This document shows, one piece after another, positions 17,557-25,476 of a stretch of 64,000 nt of DNA. The position numbers and the translations under genes were made by a program. How positions within the stretch are numbered: the first letter of the stretch is position 1; each line of letters starts with the position of its first letter. The stretch spans positions 1,198,501-1,262,500 of the forward strand of contig NZ_CP121647.1 of NCBI RefSeq assembly GCF_029714305.1, written 5' to 3'. The notes beneath the pieces are model-generated. The model was given only the letters and a program-made list of their open reading frames with translations, did not search any database and was not told the DNA's origin. Source of the stretch: Bradyrhizobium sp. CB3481 (GTDB lineage Bacteria > Pseudomonadota > Alphaproteobacteria > Rhizobiales > Xanthobacteraceae).

Positions 17557-18309
17557 TTACGCGCCGAAACCGCCGTCGACGTTGAGCACCGTGCCGGTTA
17601 CGAACGAGGCTTCGGGGCTGGCGAGAAACACCACGCCGGCAGCAATCTCCTCAGCGGTGCCGAAGCGTTGCAACGCATGTTGCTTGCGCTGGGCGTCGGC
17701 AAACTCGCGGTCGTCGTCCGGGTTCATATCGGTGTTGATCGATCCCGGCTGCAGCACGTTGACCGTGATGCCGCGTGGCCCGAGGTCGCGTGATGCGCCC
17801 TTGGAGTAGCCGACGATCGCAGCCTTGGTGGCCGCGTAATCGGCAAGCCCCGGAAACGAAGCGCGGGTCGCAATACCCGAACCGATGGTGACGATGCGGC
17901 CGCCTTCGCTCATCAGCTTCGACGCAGTACGGATCGCGGTGACGACGCCGTGCACGTTGATTTCCTCCTGACGGGCAAGCGCCGCGGTGTCGGTATTGGC
18001 ATCATCGATCGGCCCACCGACCGCAACGCCCGCATTGTTGACGAGGATGTCGAGCCGGCCGAAATCCTTGGCGACGTTCTTGACGAGTTGATCAACGTCG
18101 GCGGAGGACGCCTGGTCGGCCTTGTAGGCGCGGGCGTTGACGCCCTTGGCCTTGAGTTCAGCGACGACGGCTTCGGCCTTGTCGGGGGAGGCGACATAGC
18201 TGATCGCAACGTTGGCACCTTCTTCCGCCAATGCGCGGGCGCTTGCCGCGCCGATGCCGCGGGAACCGCCGGTGACGAGGGCTACCTTGCCTGAGAGCTT
18301 CTTGGTCAT
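17557..18309 (-). CDS. SDR family NAD(P)-dependent oxidoreductase
   Basis: 250 residues, a classical short-chain dehydrogenase: TGGSRGIG at 13-20 for cofactor binding, NNAG at 91-94, and catalytic Ser 144, Tyr 158 and Lys 162 (YAATK). It resembles 3-oxoacyl-ACP-reductase-like SDRs that act on varied ketones. First gene of the leftward SDR-pirin-wrbA group, divergent from the LysR gene across 115 bp. Substrate unknown. Confidence 0.92.
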   Translation of the reverse strand: MTKKLSGKVALVTGGSRGIGAASARALAEEGANVAISYVASPDKAEAVVAELKAKGVNARAYKADQASSADVDQLVKNVAKDFGRLDILVNNAGVAVGGPIDDANTDTAALARQEEINVHGVVTAIRTASKLMSEGGRIVTIGSGIATRASFPGLADYAATKAAIVGYSKGASRDLGPRGITVNVLQPGSINTDMNPDDDREFADAQRKQHALQRFGTAEEIAAGVVFLASPEASFVTGTVLNVDGGFGA

Positions 18310-18374
18310 TGGATTTCTCCATCGCTTCGATTTCGATGGCCATTGGATATGCCGTCAGTCGTGGTATAGAAATA

Positions 18375-18398
18375 GAAACTATTGAAACTTATTGTTTC
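18375..18398. promoter_or_regulatory. Probable LysR operator between SDR and lysR
   Basis: GAAAC occurs at 18375-18379 and 18384-18388, and GTTTC at 18394-18398, so GAAAC-N5-GTTTC forms an inverted repeat with an extra half-site in front. LysR-type regulators commonly bind such interrupted dyads between their own gene and the divergent target. The binding itself is inferred. Confidence 0.5.
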
Positions 18399-18424
18399 CA
18401 AAAACGATCTTTGGAGGCGATTGC

Positions 18425-19339
18425 ATGTCGAAACTCCCGGACTTCGAGGCGCTGGCGATTTTCGCGAAAGTCGTGGAACTACGGTCGTTTGCCTCGGCCG
18501 CGACTGAACTGGCGCTGTCGAAGGCCACGGTGTCCAAGGCGGTCAGCCGGCTGGAGCAGCGGCTCGGCGCGCGGCTGTTCAACCGCACCTCCCGGCGGCT
18601 GGCGCTGACCGATGCCGGGCAGCGGCTGGCGGAGCCCGCCGCGCGCCTGCTCGCCGACGGCGAGGACGCCGAGAACGAGGCGCTGTCGCAATCGATGGCG
18701 CCGCGCGGCTTGGTGCGGCTCGCGGTGCCGATGACCTTTGGTGTGAAGGCGGTGGCGCCGATCCTGCCGGAATTCCTCGCCGCCTATCCGGAAGTCTCGA
18801 TCGACCTTCACCTGAGCGACGCCACGGTAGATCTGATCGGCGAGGGATTCGACGCCGGCCTGCGCATCGCGCGGCTGCCGGACTCTTCACTGATCGCGCG
18901 TCGCCTGTGCGGCATGCCGCGCTACACGGTGGCGGCGCCTTCCTATCTGAAGCGTTACGGAAGGCCGACGCACCCGATGCATCTCGCCCAGCACAAGTGC
19001 TTCGGCTATGCCTATCTCTCGACGCCCGGCGTCTGGCACTACACCAATGCGGCCGGCGAGCAGGCGAGCGTGCGTCCGGCGGGCCAGCTCCGCGTCAACA
19101 ATGGCGAGGCCGTGCTGCCTTCCGTCATCGCCGGCCTCGGCATCGCCGACCTGCCGGACTTCATAGTCGGCGACGCCGTTGCCTCCGGCGCAGTCGAGGT
19201 CATCCTCAAGGGCTGGCACCAGGCGGAAGGCGCCGTGCATCTCGTGACCCCGCCCGGCGGCCCGCGCCCCGCCCGGGTCGAGGTGCTGGCGGATTTCCTC
19301 GCCAAGCATTTTGCAAAAGCGAAGAAAAGGAAGTCGTGA
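18425..19339 (+). CDS. LysR family transcriptional regulator
   Basis: 304 residues. The N-terminal winged helix-turn-helix is clear: FAKVVELRSFASAATELALS, then KATVSKAVSRLEQRLGARLF and TDAGQRL. An effector-binding domain follows, of the group that ends with a short basic tail. GGAGG lies nine bases upstream of the ATG at 18425; an upstream in-frame start (18392) is less likely. It is divergent from the SDR-pirin-wrbA genes and is their probable regulator, responding perhaps to a quinone or aromatic compound. Confidence 0.93.
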   Translation: MSKLPDFEALAIFAKVVELRSFASAATELALSKATVSKAVSRLEQRLGARLFNRTSRRLALTDAGQRLAEPAARLLADGEDAENEALSQSMAPRGLVRLAVPMTFGVKAVAPILPEFLAAYPEVSIDLHLSDATVDLIGEGFDAGLRIARLPDSSLIARRLCGMPRYTVAAPSYLKRYGRPTHPMHLAQHKCFGYAYLSTPGVWHYTNAAGEQASVRPAGQLRVNNGEAVLPSVIAGLGIADLPDFIVGDAVASGAVEVILKGWHQAEGAVHLVTPPGGPRPARVEVLADFLAKHFAKAKKRKS

Positions 19340-19346
19340 CGCGCTT

Positions 19347-19382
19347 TTCTTTACCCTCCCCTCCAGGGGAGGGTGAGACACC
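19347..19382. repeat. Short GC-rich hairpin, family D fragment
   Basis: ACCCTCCCCTCCAGGGGAGG folds on itself (CTCCCCT with AGGGGAG) directly after the lysR stop. The same block occurs in the larger element at 28732-28894. It may work as a transcript end for lysR, although no T-run follows. Confidence 0.55.
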
Positions 19383-19456
19383 GCGCACTATCGCCACGTC
19401 CTCTGTATCGGTTAGTCTGTCCCCAATAACGAAAATAATCCGGGAGAAACTCACCC

Positions 19457-20446
19457 ATGAACCGCCGCGAACTTCTCAAGGCCGCCGCTGCGTTGCCGCT
19501 GGCGTCAACTTCACTTTCCAACACCGCCTTCGCGCAAAGCCCATATCCCTCGCGCAACATCACCATGATCGTGCCGTTCCCGCCGGGCGGACAAGCCGAT
19601 CTTGCGGCGCGGCCGGTGGCGCAGGCACTGGAGCGGATTCTCGGCAAGCCCGTGATCGTCGACAACCGCGCCGGCGGTGGCGGCGGATCGGTCGGCAATG
19701 CGGCGGCCGCGCGCGCTGAGCCTGACGGGCACACGCTGTTGATGACGCTGTCGTCGCTCGCCGTGCTGCCCGAGGCCGACCGGCTGTTCGATCGCCCGGT
19801 GGCGTATGAAGTCTCACAGTTTGCGCCGATCGCGCGCGTGCTGGCCGATCCGACCTTGCTCGCGGTGCCGGCATCCGCGCCATGGAAGACGCTGCAGGAA
19901 TTCGTCGACGATGCCAAGAAACGTCCCGGTCAAATCCCCTACGGTTCGTCCGGTCCCTACGGCACGCTGCATGTGGCGATGGAGATGTTCGCCGCGAGCG
20001 CCGGCATCAAGCTGCTGCACGTGCCGTTCCGCGGCGCGGGGCCGGCGCTCACCGCGCTGCTCAGCGGCACCGTGCAGGCGATGGCATCGGCGCCGGGCAC
20101 GCTGAAGGAGCAGGTCGATGCGGGTAAGATGCGCGTGCTCGCCAATTGGGGTGCGGAGCGCATCAAGAGCTTTCCTGATCTGCCGACCTTCAGGGAAATC
20201 GGCTACAAGGATGTCGAGTTCTACATCTGGGCCGGGCTGTTCGCGCAAAGCGCGCTGCCCGCGCCGATCATGACGCGGCTGCGCGAAGCGATGGCGGAAG
20301 CCGTGAAGGCGCCCGAGGTGGTGAAGACGTACGAGACCGCCGGCAGCCCGGTCGCCTATCTCGACGCGCCGGAGTTTGCAAAGTTCGTGGCCGAGGACAG
20401 CGCGCGGCTCGTCGCGGCGGTGAAGAAGATCGGCAAGGTCGAATAG
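19457..20446 (+). CDS. Bug family tripartite tricarboxylate transporter substrate-binding protein
   Basis: 329 residues with a signal peptide that starts MNRRELLKAAAALPLAS (twin-arginine type) and cleaves after AFA-Q. The mature part opens SRNITMIVPFPPGGQADLAAR and has VIVDNRAGGGG, YGSSGPYG and HVPFRGAGPALTALL, hallmarks of Bug receptors. These bind carboxylates or other small acids in the periplasm; many are orphans without TctA/TctB nearby, as here. GGGAG upstream supports the start. Ligand unknown. Confidence 0.93.
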   Translation: MNRRELLKAAAALPLASTSLSNTAFAQSPYPSRNITMIVPFPPGGQADLAARPVAQALERILGKPVIVDNRAGGGGGSVGNAAAARAEPDGHTLLMTLSSLAVLPEADRLFDRPVAYEVSQFAPIARVLADPTLLAVPASAPWKTLQEFVDDAKKRPGQIPYGSSGPYGTLHVAMEMFAASAGIKLLHVPFRGAGPALTALLSGTVQAMASAPGTLKEQVDAGKMRVLANWGAERIKSFPDLPTFREIGYKDVEFYIWAGLFAQSALPAPIMTRLREAMAEAVKAPEVVKTYETAGSPVAYLDAPEFAKFVAEDSARLVAAVKKIGKVE

Positions 20447-20571
20447 GGAACCCGGCTTCACATTTTTTTGTTCGCACCAACGTCGCGTGGCCGCATTCAT
20501 CCGACAGGGTGAATCCCGCTACCGCGCGGAGTTCCGCGTCAACGTGAATTCAAGAAGAAAGGACGTGATCC

Positions 20572-20937
20572 ATGCAAGCGCAGCGGATTGTCCTCAGCCT
20601 TGCCGTTGCGATCGCCGGCATGGGTGCCGTTTCCACCGCGTCTTCGCAAGAATATCGCGGAACCTGGGAACAGCAGATGGCCTGCACGCCCGATGTGTGG
20701 CGGCTCTGCGGCGACCAGATCCCGGATGTCAGCCGGATCGTCGCCTGCCTGCGGCAGAACACACCGCAGCTCTCTCCTAACTGCCGCGCGGTGTTCGAAT
20801 CGAGCGCCGAGCAGCAGGCCAATCGCGCGCCGCCACCGCGCGGCTTGCAGCAGGCGCCACGCGGCCGCGCGCCGCAGCCAATGCAGCCGCGAGAAGCGTA
20901 TCCACGGCCGCGACCGTATTTAGAGGAAGACGATTAG
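20572..20937 (+). CDS. Small secreted cysteine-containing protein
   Basis: 121 residues: a signal peptide (to about residue 25, STASS-Q), then a domain with CTPDVWRLCGDQIPDVSRIV and CLRQNTPQLSPNC, a cysteine-rich-repeat pattern with four Cys. A Pro/Arg/Gln-rich tail ends in EEDD. AAAGGA lies nine bases before the ATG. Similar short exported proteins are common in Bradyrhizobium; no function is known. Its TAG overlaps the stop codon of the convergent YbaK gene. Confidence 0.8.
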   Translation: MQAQRIVLSLAVAIAGMGAVSTASSQEYRGTWEQQMACTPDVWRLCGDQIPDVSRIVACLRQNTPQLSPNCRAVFESSAEQQANRAPPPRGLQQAPRGRAPQPMQPREAYPRPRPYLEEDD

Positions 20938-21419
20938 GCCGATGCCGCCTCGACCGGCCTGAGTTCGCAGACGTCGACCCATTCGGCGCCGGTCAATTCC
21001 GCCATGCGCTCCGGCGTGATCTTCACTGCGCTGTGGGTCGAGCCCGCGGCCGGCACCACGATGTCGAACGCCTTCAACGACACATCGCAATAGACCGGCA
21101 GCGGCGTTTTCAGCCCGAATGGGCAAACGCCGCCCACTTCATGTCCGGTGATATCTGCGACTTCGTCGAGGCCGAGCATCTTCGGCTTGCCGCCGAACAG
21201 CGCCTTCACCTTCTTGTTGTCCATCCGCGAGGTACCGGCCGCCACGATCAGCACCACGCGATCGCCGACGCGCAAGGACAGCGTCTTGGCGATCCGCGCC
21301 GGCTCGACGCCATAGGCCTCGGCGGCCAGCGCGACGGTGGCAGAGCTCATCTCGGATTCAATCACGGCAATATCGGGCGCCTTCTCGGCGAAGAAGGCGC
21401 GAACGGAAGCAAGACTCAT
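20934..21419 (-). CDS. YbaK/EbsC (ProX-like) aminoacyl-tRNA deacylase domain protein
   Basis: 161 residues forming a single YbaK/ProRS-INS domain: AKTLSLRVGDRVVLIVAAG, KKVKALFGGKPKML, then TGHEVGGVCPFGL and SLKAFDIVVPAAGSTHSAVK. Such free-standing proteins clear mischarged tRNAs (for example Cys- or Ala-tRNA of proline). It starts one base after the stop of the haloacid dehalogenase gene, so it is translationally linked to an apparently unrelated catabolic operon. Confidence 0.92.
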   Translation of the reverse strand: MSLASVRAFFAEKAPDIAVIESEMSSATVALAAEAYGVEPARIAKTLSLRVGDRVVLIVAAGTSRMDNKKVKALFGGKPKMLGLDEVADITGHEVGGVCPFGLKTPLPVYCDVSLKAFDIVVPAAGSTHSAVKITPERMAELTGAEWVDVCELRPVEAASA

Positions 21420-21420
21420 T

Positions 21421-22167
21421 TCAGGACCTTATGCCAGACACCAAAGCGGGAAGCTCGGCGAGGGCGTGGATGCGATGGTCCGCCGTCACGCCGAGCTCGT
21501 CCATCTGGGTGCGCAATATCTTGAACATCGTCAAGGGCGGCAGCGTCTCGCTTTCCAGGCAGGCCAGCGCCATCGCCTCCGGGCTCACCCGCTCGATCCA
21601 GGCGACGTTGAGCCCGAACGCCTTGGCGCCGCAGACGTCCCAGGGATTGGAGGAGATGAACAGCACCTCGGCAGGCGGCACATGCAGCGCCTCTTCAATC
21701 AGTGCGTAGACCTCGGGTGAGGGCTTGAACATCTTCTTGGCATCGACGCTGATGACGGCATCGAGCACGCTGTCGAGCCCGCTGTTCTTCACCAGCGCGT
21801 CAAGCATGTCGGGGCTGCCATTGGAGAGGATCGCGAGCTTGCGGTCCTTCATCGCCGACAATGCGGTCAGCGCGTCGGGATAGAGATCGAGATGCAGGTA
21901 TTTCTCGATGATGCGCACGAACGTCGCGTCGTCATACTGCAGCCCGAGGCTGGCCAGTGTGTAGGCCAGCGCCTCGCGCGTCACGACAGCAAAATTCTGG
22001 TAACGCCGCATCAGCGAGCGCAGCCAGCTATATTCGAGCTGCTTGATGCGCCAGACCTGGGTGATGATCTCGCCATAGCCCGGGAACGCCTCCTCGGTGA
22101 CATCGGCCACCGACTGGACATCATAGAGGGTGCCATAGGCATCGAAGACGACGGCTTTGATGGTCAT
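21421..22167 (-). CDS. Haloacid dehalogenase, type II (HAD superfamily)
   Basis: 248 residues. HAD motif I is VVFDAYGTLYDV with nucleophile Asp 9, motif II is LAILSNGSPDML, the motif III Lys lies in MFKPSPEVY, and motif IV is ISSNPWDVCGAKAFGLN. The DAYGTL start and the SSNPWD motif are characteristic of L-2-haloacid dehalogenases. Actual activity on halogenated acids is inferred. It overlaps the upstream dienelactone-hydrolase-like gene by 4 bp. Confidence 0.92.
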   Translation of the reverse strand: MTIKAVVFDAYGTLYDVQSVADVTEEAFPGYGEIITQVWRIKQLEYSWLRSLMRRYQNFAVVTREALAYTLASLGLQYDDATFVRIIEKYLHLDLYPDALTALSAMKDRKLAILSNGSPDMLDALVKNSGLDSVLDAVISVDAKKMFKPSPEVYALIEEALHVPPAEVLFISSNPWDVCGAKAFGLNVAWIERVSPEAMALACLESETLPPLTMFKILRTQMDELGVTADHRIHALAELPALVSGIRS

Positions 22168-23000
22168 GGCTGCTTCTCCTTGCCGCCGATGGTCGCATGC
22201 AGGAATTTCCGCAAGGCGTCGACGGACCGATCCCGCGCCGTCTCGTTGAATTCGAGGTGATGGCCGAGAATCTTCACGGGCGTCGTGAAAGTCGGCACGT
22301 CAAAATCATGGTGGGCGCCGGGATAGACGGCGATCTCGATCGGCACTCCCTTGCCTTTCTCGCGCGAGATACCCCAATCGTCGCGGCCCTCGGCGAGGTT
22401 GCGGCATTCGCTTGCCGGCGCCCAGTCGTCAAGCTCGCCGATCAGGATCAGCGTCGGCACCGTCATGTTGCCCTTGATGCCCGCGCAGAGCGGATAGAAG
22501 CCGACGGCCGCGCGGAATTTTTGCTCTGAGCTTCGTTCGAGCTCGCCGCGCTCGACCGACAGCAGGGCGAGCATGCCGCCTTGCGAAAATCCCACGACGG
22601 CCACGCGGCTGGGGTCGACGGACGATTGTTCGGCAAGGAAATTCAGCGCGCGATAGGCATCGAGCAGCGTCGATGGCGGCATTGCACCGGTGCAGGCGTT
22701 GGTGATGCCACGTGTGCCGAAGCGGTCGATCGCCAGCGTGACATAGCCCCACTCCGCCAGCCGCTTGCCCCAGCGCGCGTCAATGCCCCGCCAGGCGCCG
22801 CCGCAGCCATGCATCAGCACGACGGCGGGCGAGGGGCCGGGACCATCGGGCAATCGCAAATAGCCCTGCAGCGCCTGTGGGCCCGCCAGCGGGCTTTCGA
22901 ATTCGACGAGGCGTGGCGGCACATCGCCCGCAAGCGCGACGTCCGCGCAAAGGAACAGGAGCACGGCTATCACGGCGGCTATTCTGGCGAAGTTCGTCAT
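22164..23000 (-). CDS. Exported dienelactone hydrolase-like alpha/beta hydrolase
   Basis: 278 residues with a signal peptide (first ~25 residues, ending ALA-G). LQGYLRLPDGPGPSPAVVLM and HGCGGAWRG form the oxyanion region, VVGFSQGGMLAL carries the nucleophile, LIGELDDWAP the acid and GAHHDFD the His. The nucleophile is Ser rather than the Cys of classical dienelactone hydrolase. It lies 37 bp after the amidohydrolase and overlaps the HAD gene by 4 bp, part of one operon. Substrate unknown. Confidence 0.88.
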   Translation of the reverse strand: MTNFARIAAVIAVLLFLCADVALAGDVPPRLVEFESPLAGPQALQGYLRLPDGPGPSPAVVLMHGCGGAWRGIDARWGKRLAEWGYVTLAIDRFGTRGITNACTGAMPPSTLLDAYRALNFLAEQSSVDPSRVAVVGFSQGGMLALLSVERGELERSSEQKFRAAVGFYPLCAGIKGNMTVPTLILIGELDDWAPASECRNLAEGRDDWGISREKGKGVPIEIAVYPGAHHDFDVPTFTTPVKILGHHLEFNETARDRSVDALRKFLHATIGGKEKQP

Positions 23001-23037
23001 GGACCACCTCGCAAGCTTTGCCGCCGATGATACGCCC

Positions 23038-23922
23038 TTAGATGCCCAAAATCTTCCGCGCGTTGGCCTTCATCACCTTCGGCCTGATTTCCTCGCGGAT
23101 CTCGAGTTTCGCAAAATCCGCAAGCCAGCGGTCCGGCGTGATGACAGGCCAGTCCGAGCCGAACAGCATTTTGTCCTGCAAGATCGAGTTAATGTAGCGC
23201 ACCAGGATCGGCGGGAAATATTTCGGCGACCAGCCGGACAGGTCGATATAGACGTTCGGCTTGTGGGTCGCGACCGACAGCGCCTCTTCCTGCCAGGGGA
23301 AGGAGGGATGCGCGAGGATGATCTTGAGGTCGGGGAAGTCAGCCGCGACGTCGTCCATGTACATTGGGTTGGAATATTTCAGCCGCATCCCCATGCCGCC
23401 GGGCATGCCGCTGCCGACGCCGGTCTGCCCGGTGTGGAACAGCGCGATCGCGCCGCCCTCGTTGATCGCTTCATAGAGCGGATAGGCCAGCCGATCGTTG
23501 GCGTAAAAACCCTGCATGGTCGGATGGAATTTGAAGCCGCGAACGCCGTATTCCTCGATCAGCTTGCGCGCCTCGCGTACGCCGAGCTTGCCCTTGTGCG
23601 GATCGATCGAGACGAACGGGATCAGGACATCGAGATGGTCGGAGGCAACCTCCAGCATCTCGTAATTGTTGTAGCGGCGGAAACCGGTCTCGCGCTCGGC
23701 ATCAACAGGGAAGATCACGGCCGCGATGTTCTTCGAGCGGTAGTAGGCCGCGGTCTCCGGCACGGTCGGCGGATGCTTGTGCGGCGATTTGAAATACTCC
23801 GCCATGCGCTCCTGGAAATCGTCATAGCCGTCGTCGGCATGCAGGCCGCAGGGCTCCTCCGCATGGGTGTGGATGTCGATGGCTGTGACTTTCTCGATAT
23901 CGGGCAGCTTGAGCTTGGGCAT
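23038..23922 (-). CDS. Amidohydrolase family protein (amidohydrolase-2, decarboxylase/hydratase type)
   Basis: 294 residues. AIDIHTHAEEP gives the metal H-x-H near the N-terminus, FKFHPTMQGF and LAHPSFPWQEEAL supply further His, and LFGSDWPVITP the final Asp. This is the layout of amidohydrolase-2 members such as ACMSD and resorcylate decarboxylases, which act on aromatic ring acids. First gene of a leftward operon followed by hydrolase, HAD and YbaK genes; divergent from two MaoC genes. The substrate is not known. Confidence 0.9.
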   Translation of the reverse strand: MPKLKLPDIEKVTAIDIHTHAEEPCGLHADDGYDDFQERMAEYFKSPHKHPPTVPETAAYYRSKNIAAVIFPVDAERETGFRRYNNYEMLEVASDHLDVLIPFVSIDPHKGKLGVREARKLIEEYGVRGFKFHPTMQGFYANDRLAYPLYEAINEGGAIALFHTGQTGVGSGMPGGMGMRLKYSNPMYMDDVAADFPDLKIILAHPSFPWQEEALSVATHKPNVYIDLSGWSPKYFPPILVRYINSILQDKMLFGSDWPVITPDRWLADFAKLEIREEIRPKVMKANARKILGI

Positions 23923-23963
23923 CTCTCGGGTTTCCCGCCGGCTTGATTTTTGGGTCTGGAAAA

Positions 23964-23983
23964 TTGATTATACTATATAACAA
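23964..23983. promoter_or_regulatory. AT-rich imperfect palindrome, probable shared operator
   Basis: TTGATTATACTATATAACAA is nearly symmetric (TTG-n-TTATA against TATAA-CAA) and strikingly AT-rich for this genome. It lies between the divergent amidohydrolase and MaoC genes, 42 bp and 50 bp from their starts. Dyads with TTG/CAA ends are typical for GntR/FadR-type repressors. The regulator is not in the window. Confidence 0.45.
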
Positions 23984-24032
23984 ATTCCGCAAGGCGGCAG
24001 AAGCAAAAGGCGGAAAATAACGGGAGTGCGGC

Positions 24033-24509
24033 ATGGGAACAGCGCAGGCTTTCGAGACCGATTTCTGGAAAGACGCCAATTTGCGAAAGGTCTGGGACGA
24101 CATTGTTCCCGGCGAGCCCCGCAAGACCATTCCCTACACGCTGACCAAGGAAGCGATCGAGCTGTACTGCAAGTCGGTCGGCGAGACCCATCCGATTTAT
24201 TTCGACGAGGCTTACGCGAAGACCACCCGCTATGGCGGCGTGATCGCGCCGCCGTCGATCCACATCCTGCTGATGTTTTCCTGCACGCCGGCAGACGACT
24301 GGATGCGCTCGCCGGGCACGGTGAATGCCGGGCAGTCCTGGAGCTACAACGTTCCGGCACGCCCTGGCGACGTCATCACGCTGCAGGCCCGCGCGCTCGA
24401 CAAGTTCATCAAGCGCGAAAGGCTGTTCGTGGTGCACGACAATGTCTTCTTCAACCAGAAGGGCGACGTAATCTGTTCCGGCCGCGGCTGGACGATTCGG
24501 CCGATGTGA
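24033..24509 (+). CDS. MaoC-like dehydratase (FAS1-like N-terminal type)
   Basis: 158 residues with a hot-dog fold. YTLTKEAIELYCKSVGETHP and IYFDEAYAKTTRYGGVIAPP contain the hydratase-type motif (Y/S...D-P/N...H), with PARPGDVITLQARALDKF after. GGGAG precedes the ATG. It is followed 13 bp later by a second MaoC gene; the pair may act as a heteromer, as two-subunit MaoC enzymes do for bulky acyl-CoA or aromatic substrates. Confidence 0.9.
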   Translation: MGTAQAFETDFWKDANLRKVWDDIVPGEPRKTIPYTLTKEAIELYCKSVGETHPIYFDEAYAKTTRYGGVIAPPSIHILLMFSCTPADDWMRSPGTVNAGQSWSYNVPARPGDVITLQARALDKFIKRERLFVVHDNVFFNQKGDVICSGRGWTIRPM

Positions 24510-24522
24510 GTGGGAGGGCGCG

Positions 24523-24972
24523 ATGACCACGACGTTCGAAAAGCTCAGGGCGGGTGACGCCATCGATGGACCCGCCTTCGCGGTGAGCCGCGAATCCATC
24601 CGCCTGTTTTGCGATGCCTCGCTCGATTACAACCCGCTGCATCTCGACGACGACTACATGAAGGGCAGCTTCGGCAAGACCAATTTCGGCGGCATCATCA
24701 TGCACGGCATGAACAATTTCGGGCTGATCTCGCGCATGATCACCGACTGGGCCTATCCGGCCGGCGCCATCCACCGCCGCCTGGAGACGCGATGGGTCAA
24801 GCCGGTTAAGCCCGGCGACACCATCCAGCCCTCCGGAATCATCAAGGCCAAGCAGGTGAGCGAAAAGTCCCGCTGGGTCTTGATCGACGTTGTCGTGAAG
24901 AACCAGGTGGGCGAAAAGGTCGCGACCGGCGAGGCCCTGGTCGAGTTCCCCCGCGACCTGTTTTGTCAGTGA
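24523..24972 (+). CDS. MaoC family dehydratase
   Basis: 149 residues. SRESIRLFCDASLDYNPLHL with D-x-N-P-x-H and FGGIIMHGMNNFGLISRM is the classic (R)-hydratase motif of MaoC enzymes, which hydrate enoyl-CoA thioesters. WVKPVKPGDTIQPSG follows in the core. GGAGG stands before the ATG. Second gene of a pair with the preceding MaoC protein, which has a weaker form of the motif. Confidence 0.92.
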   Translation: MTTTFEKLRAGDAIDGPAFAVSRESIRLFCDASLDYNPLHLDDDYMKGSFGKTNFGGIIMHGMNNFGLISRMITDWAYPAGAIHRRLETRWVKPVKPGDTIQPSGIIKAKQVSEKSRWVLIDVVVKNQVGEKVATGEALVEFPRDLFCQ

Positions 24973-24994
24973 ATCGGGTTGTACCGTCTCGCAC

Positions 24995-25078
24995 CGTCAT
25001 TCCGGGATGGTCCGAAGGACCAGACCCGGAATCTCGAGATTCCGGGTTCGATGCTGCCGCATCGCCCCGGAATGACGG
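24995..25078. repeat. Intergenic palindromic repeat, family E
   Basis: CGTCATTCCGGG at the left pairs with CCCCGGAATGACG at the right, and inside CCCGGAATCTCGAGATTCCGGG is a long perfect dyad (CCCGGAATCTC with its complement). Elements of this appearance are frequent in Bradyrhizobium and Rhodopseudomonas. It follows the MaoC pair and may end that transcript. Confidence 0.8.
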
Positions 25079-25236
25079 CAAGAAGCCCCATTCGGATTGA
25101 CATTCGGGGCTGCGCTGCTTAGAAACCGCCCATCCCGGGCGGCCAGCCGCTTTTCGGGTTTAATCCCATTTTGCCACTTTCGGGTAGCTCAGCTACGGGC
25201 CTCCAGCACGGCCTTTCAAAGCATCAGGATCGTCCC

Positions 25237-25362
25237 ATGAAAGTCCGTAACTCCTTGAAATCGCTGCGCGGGCGTCACCGCAACAACCGTCTGGTCCGCC
25301 GCAAGGGCCGGGTCTACGTGATCAACAAGGTGCAGCGCCGCTTCAAGGCCCGCCAAGGCTAA
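25237..25362 (+). CDS. rpmJ: 50S ribosomal protein L36 (bL36)
   Basis: 41 residues starting [20 protein letters not shown] and ending [11 protein letters not shown]. This is the C-minus form of bL36 without the zinc-binding cysteines, usual in alphaproteobacteria. The ATG at 25237 gives the normal length; the open frame extends 22 codons upstream without meaning. It stands alone, as this gene usually does outside the alpha operon in this group. Confidence 0.95.
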   Translation: MKVRNSLKSLRGRHRNNRLVRRKGRVYVINKVQRRFKARQG

Positions 25363-25476
25363 GAACAAGGCCAGGAGCCGGGCCAAAGTCCGGCCGCGCC
25401 AGCCCGATTTTACCTTTCACAGGTCTTTGACGAAGTGCTGCTTTGCGGCGCGGTTTTGCACGTCTAGACTTGGTCC

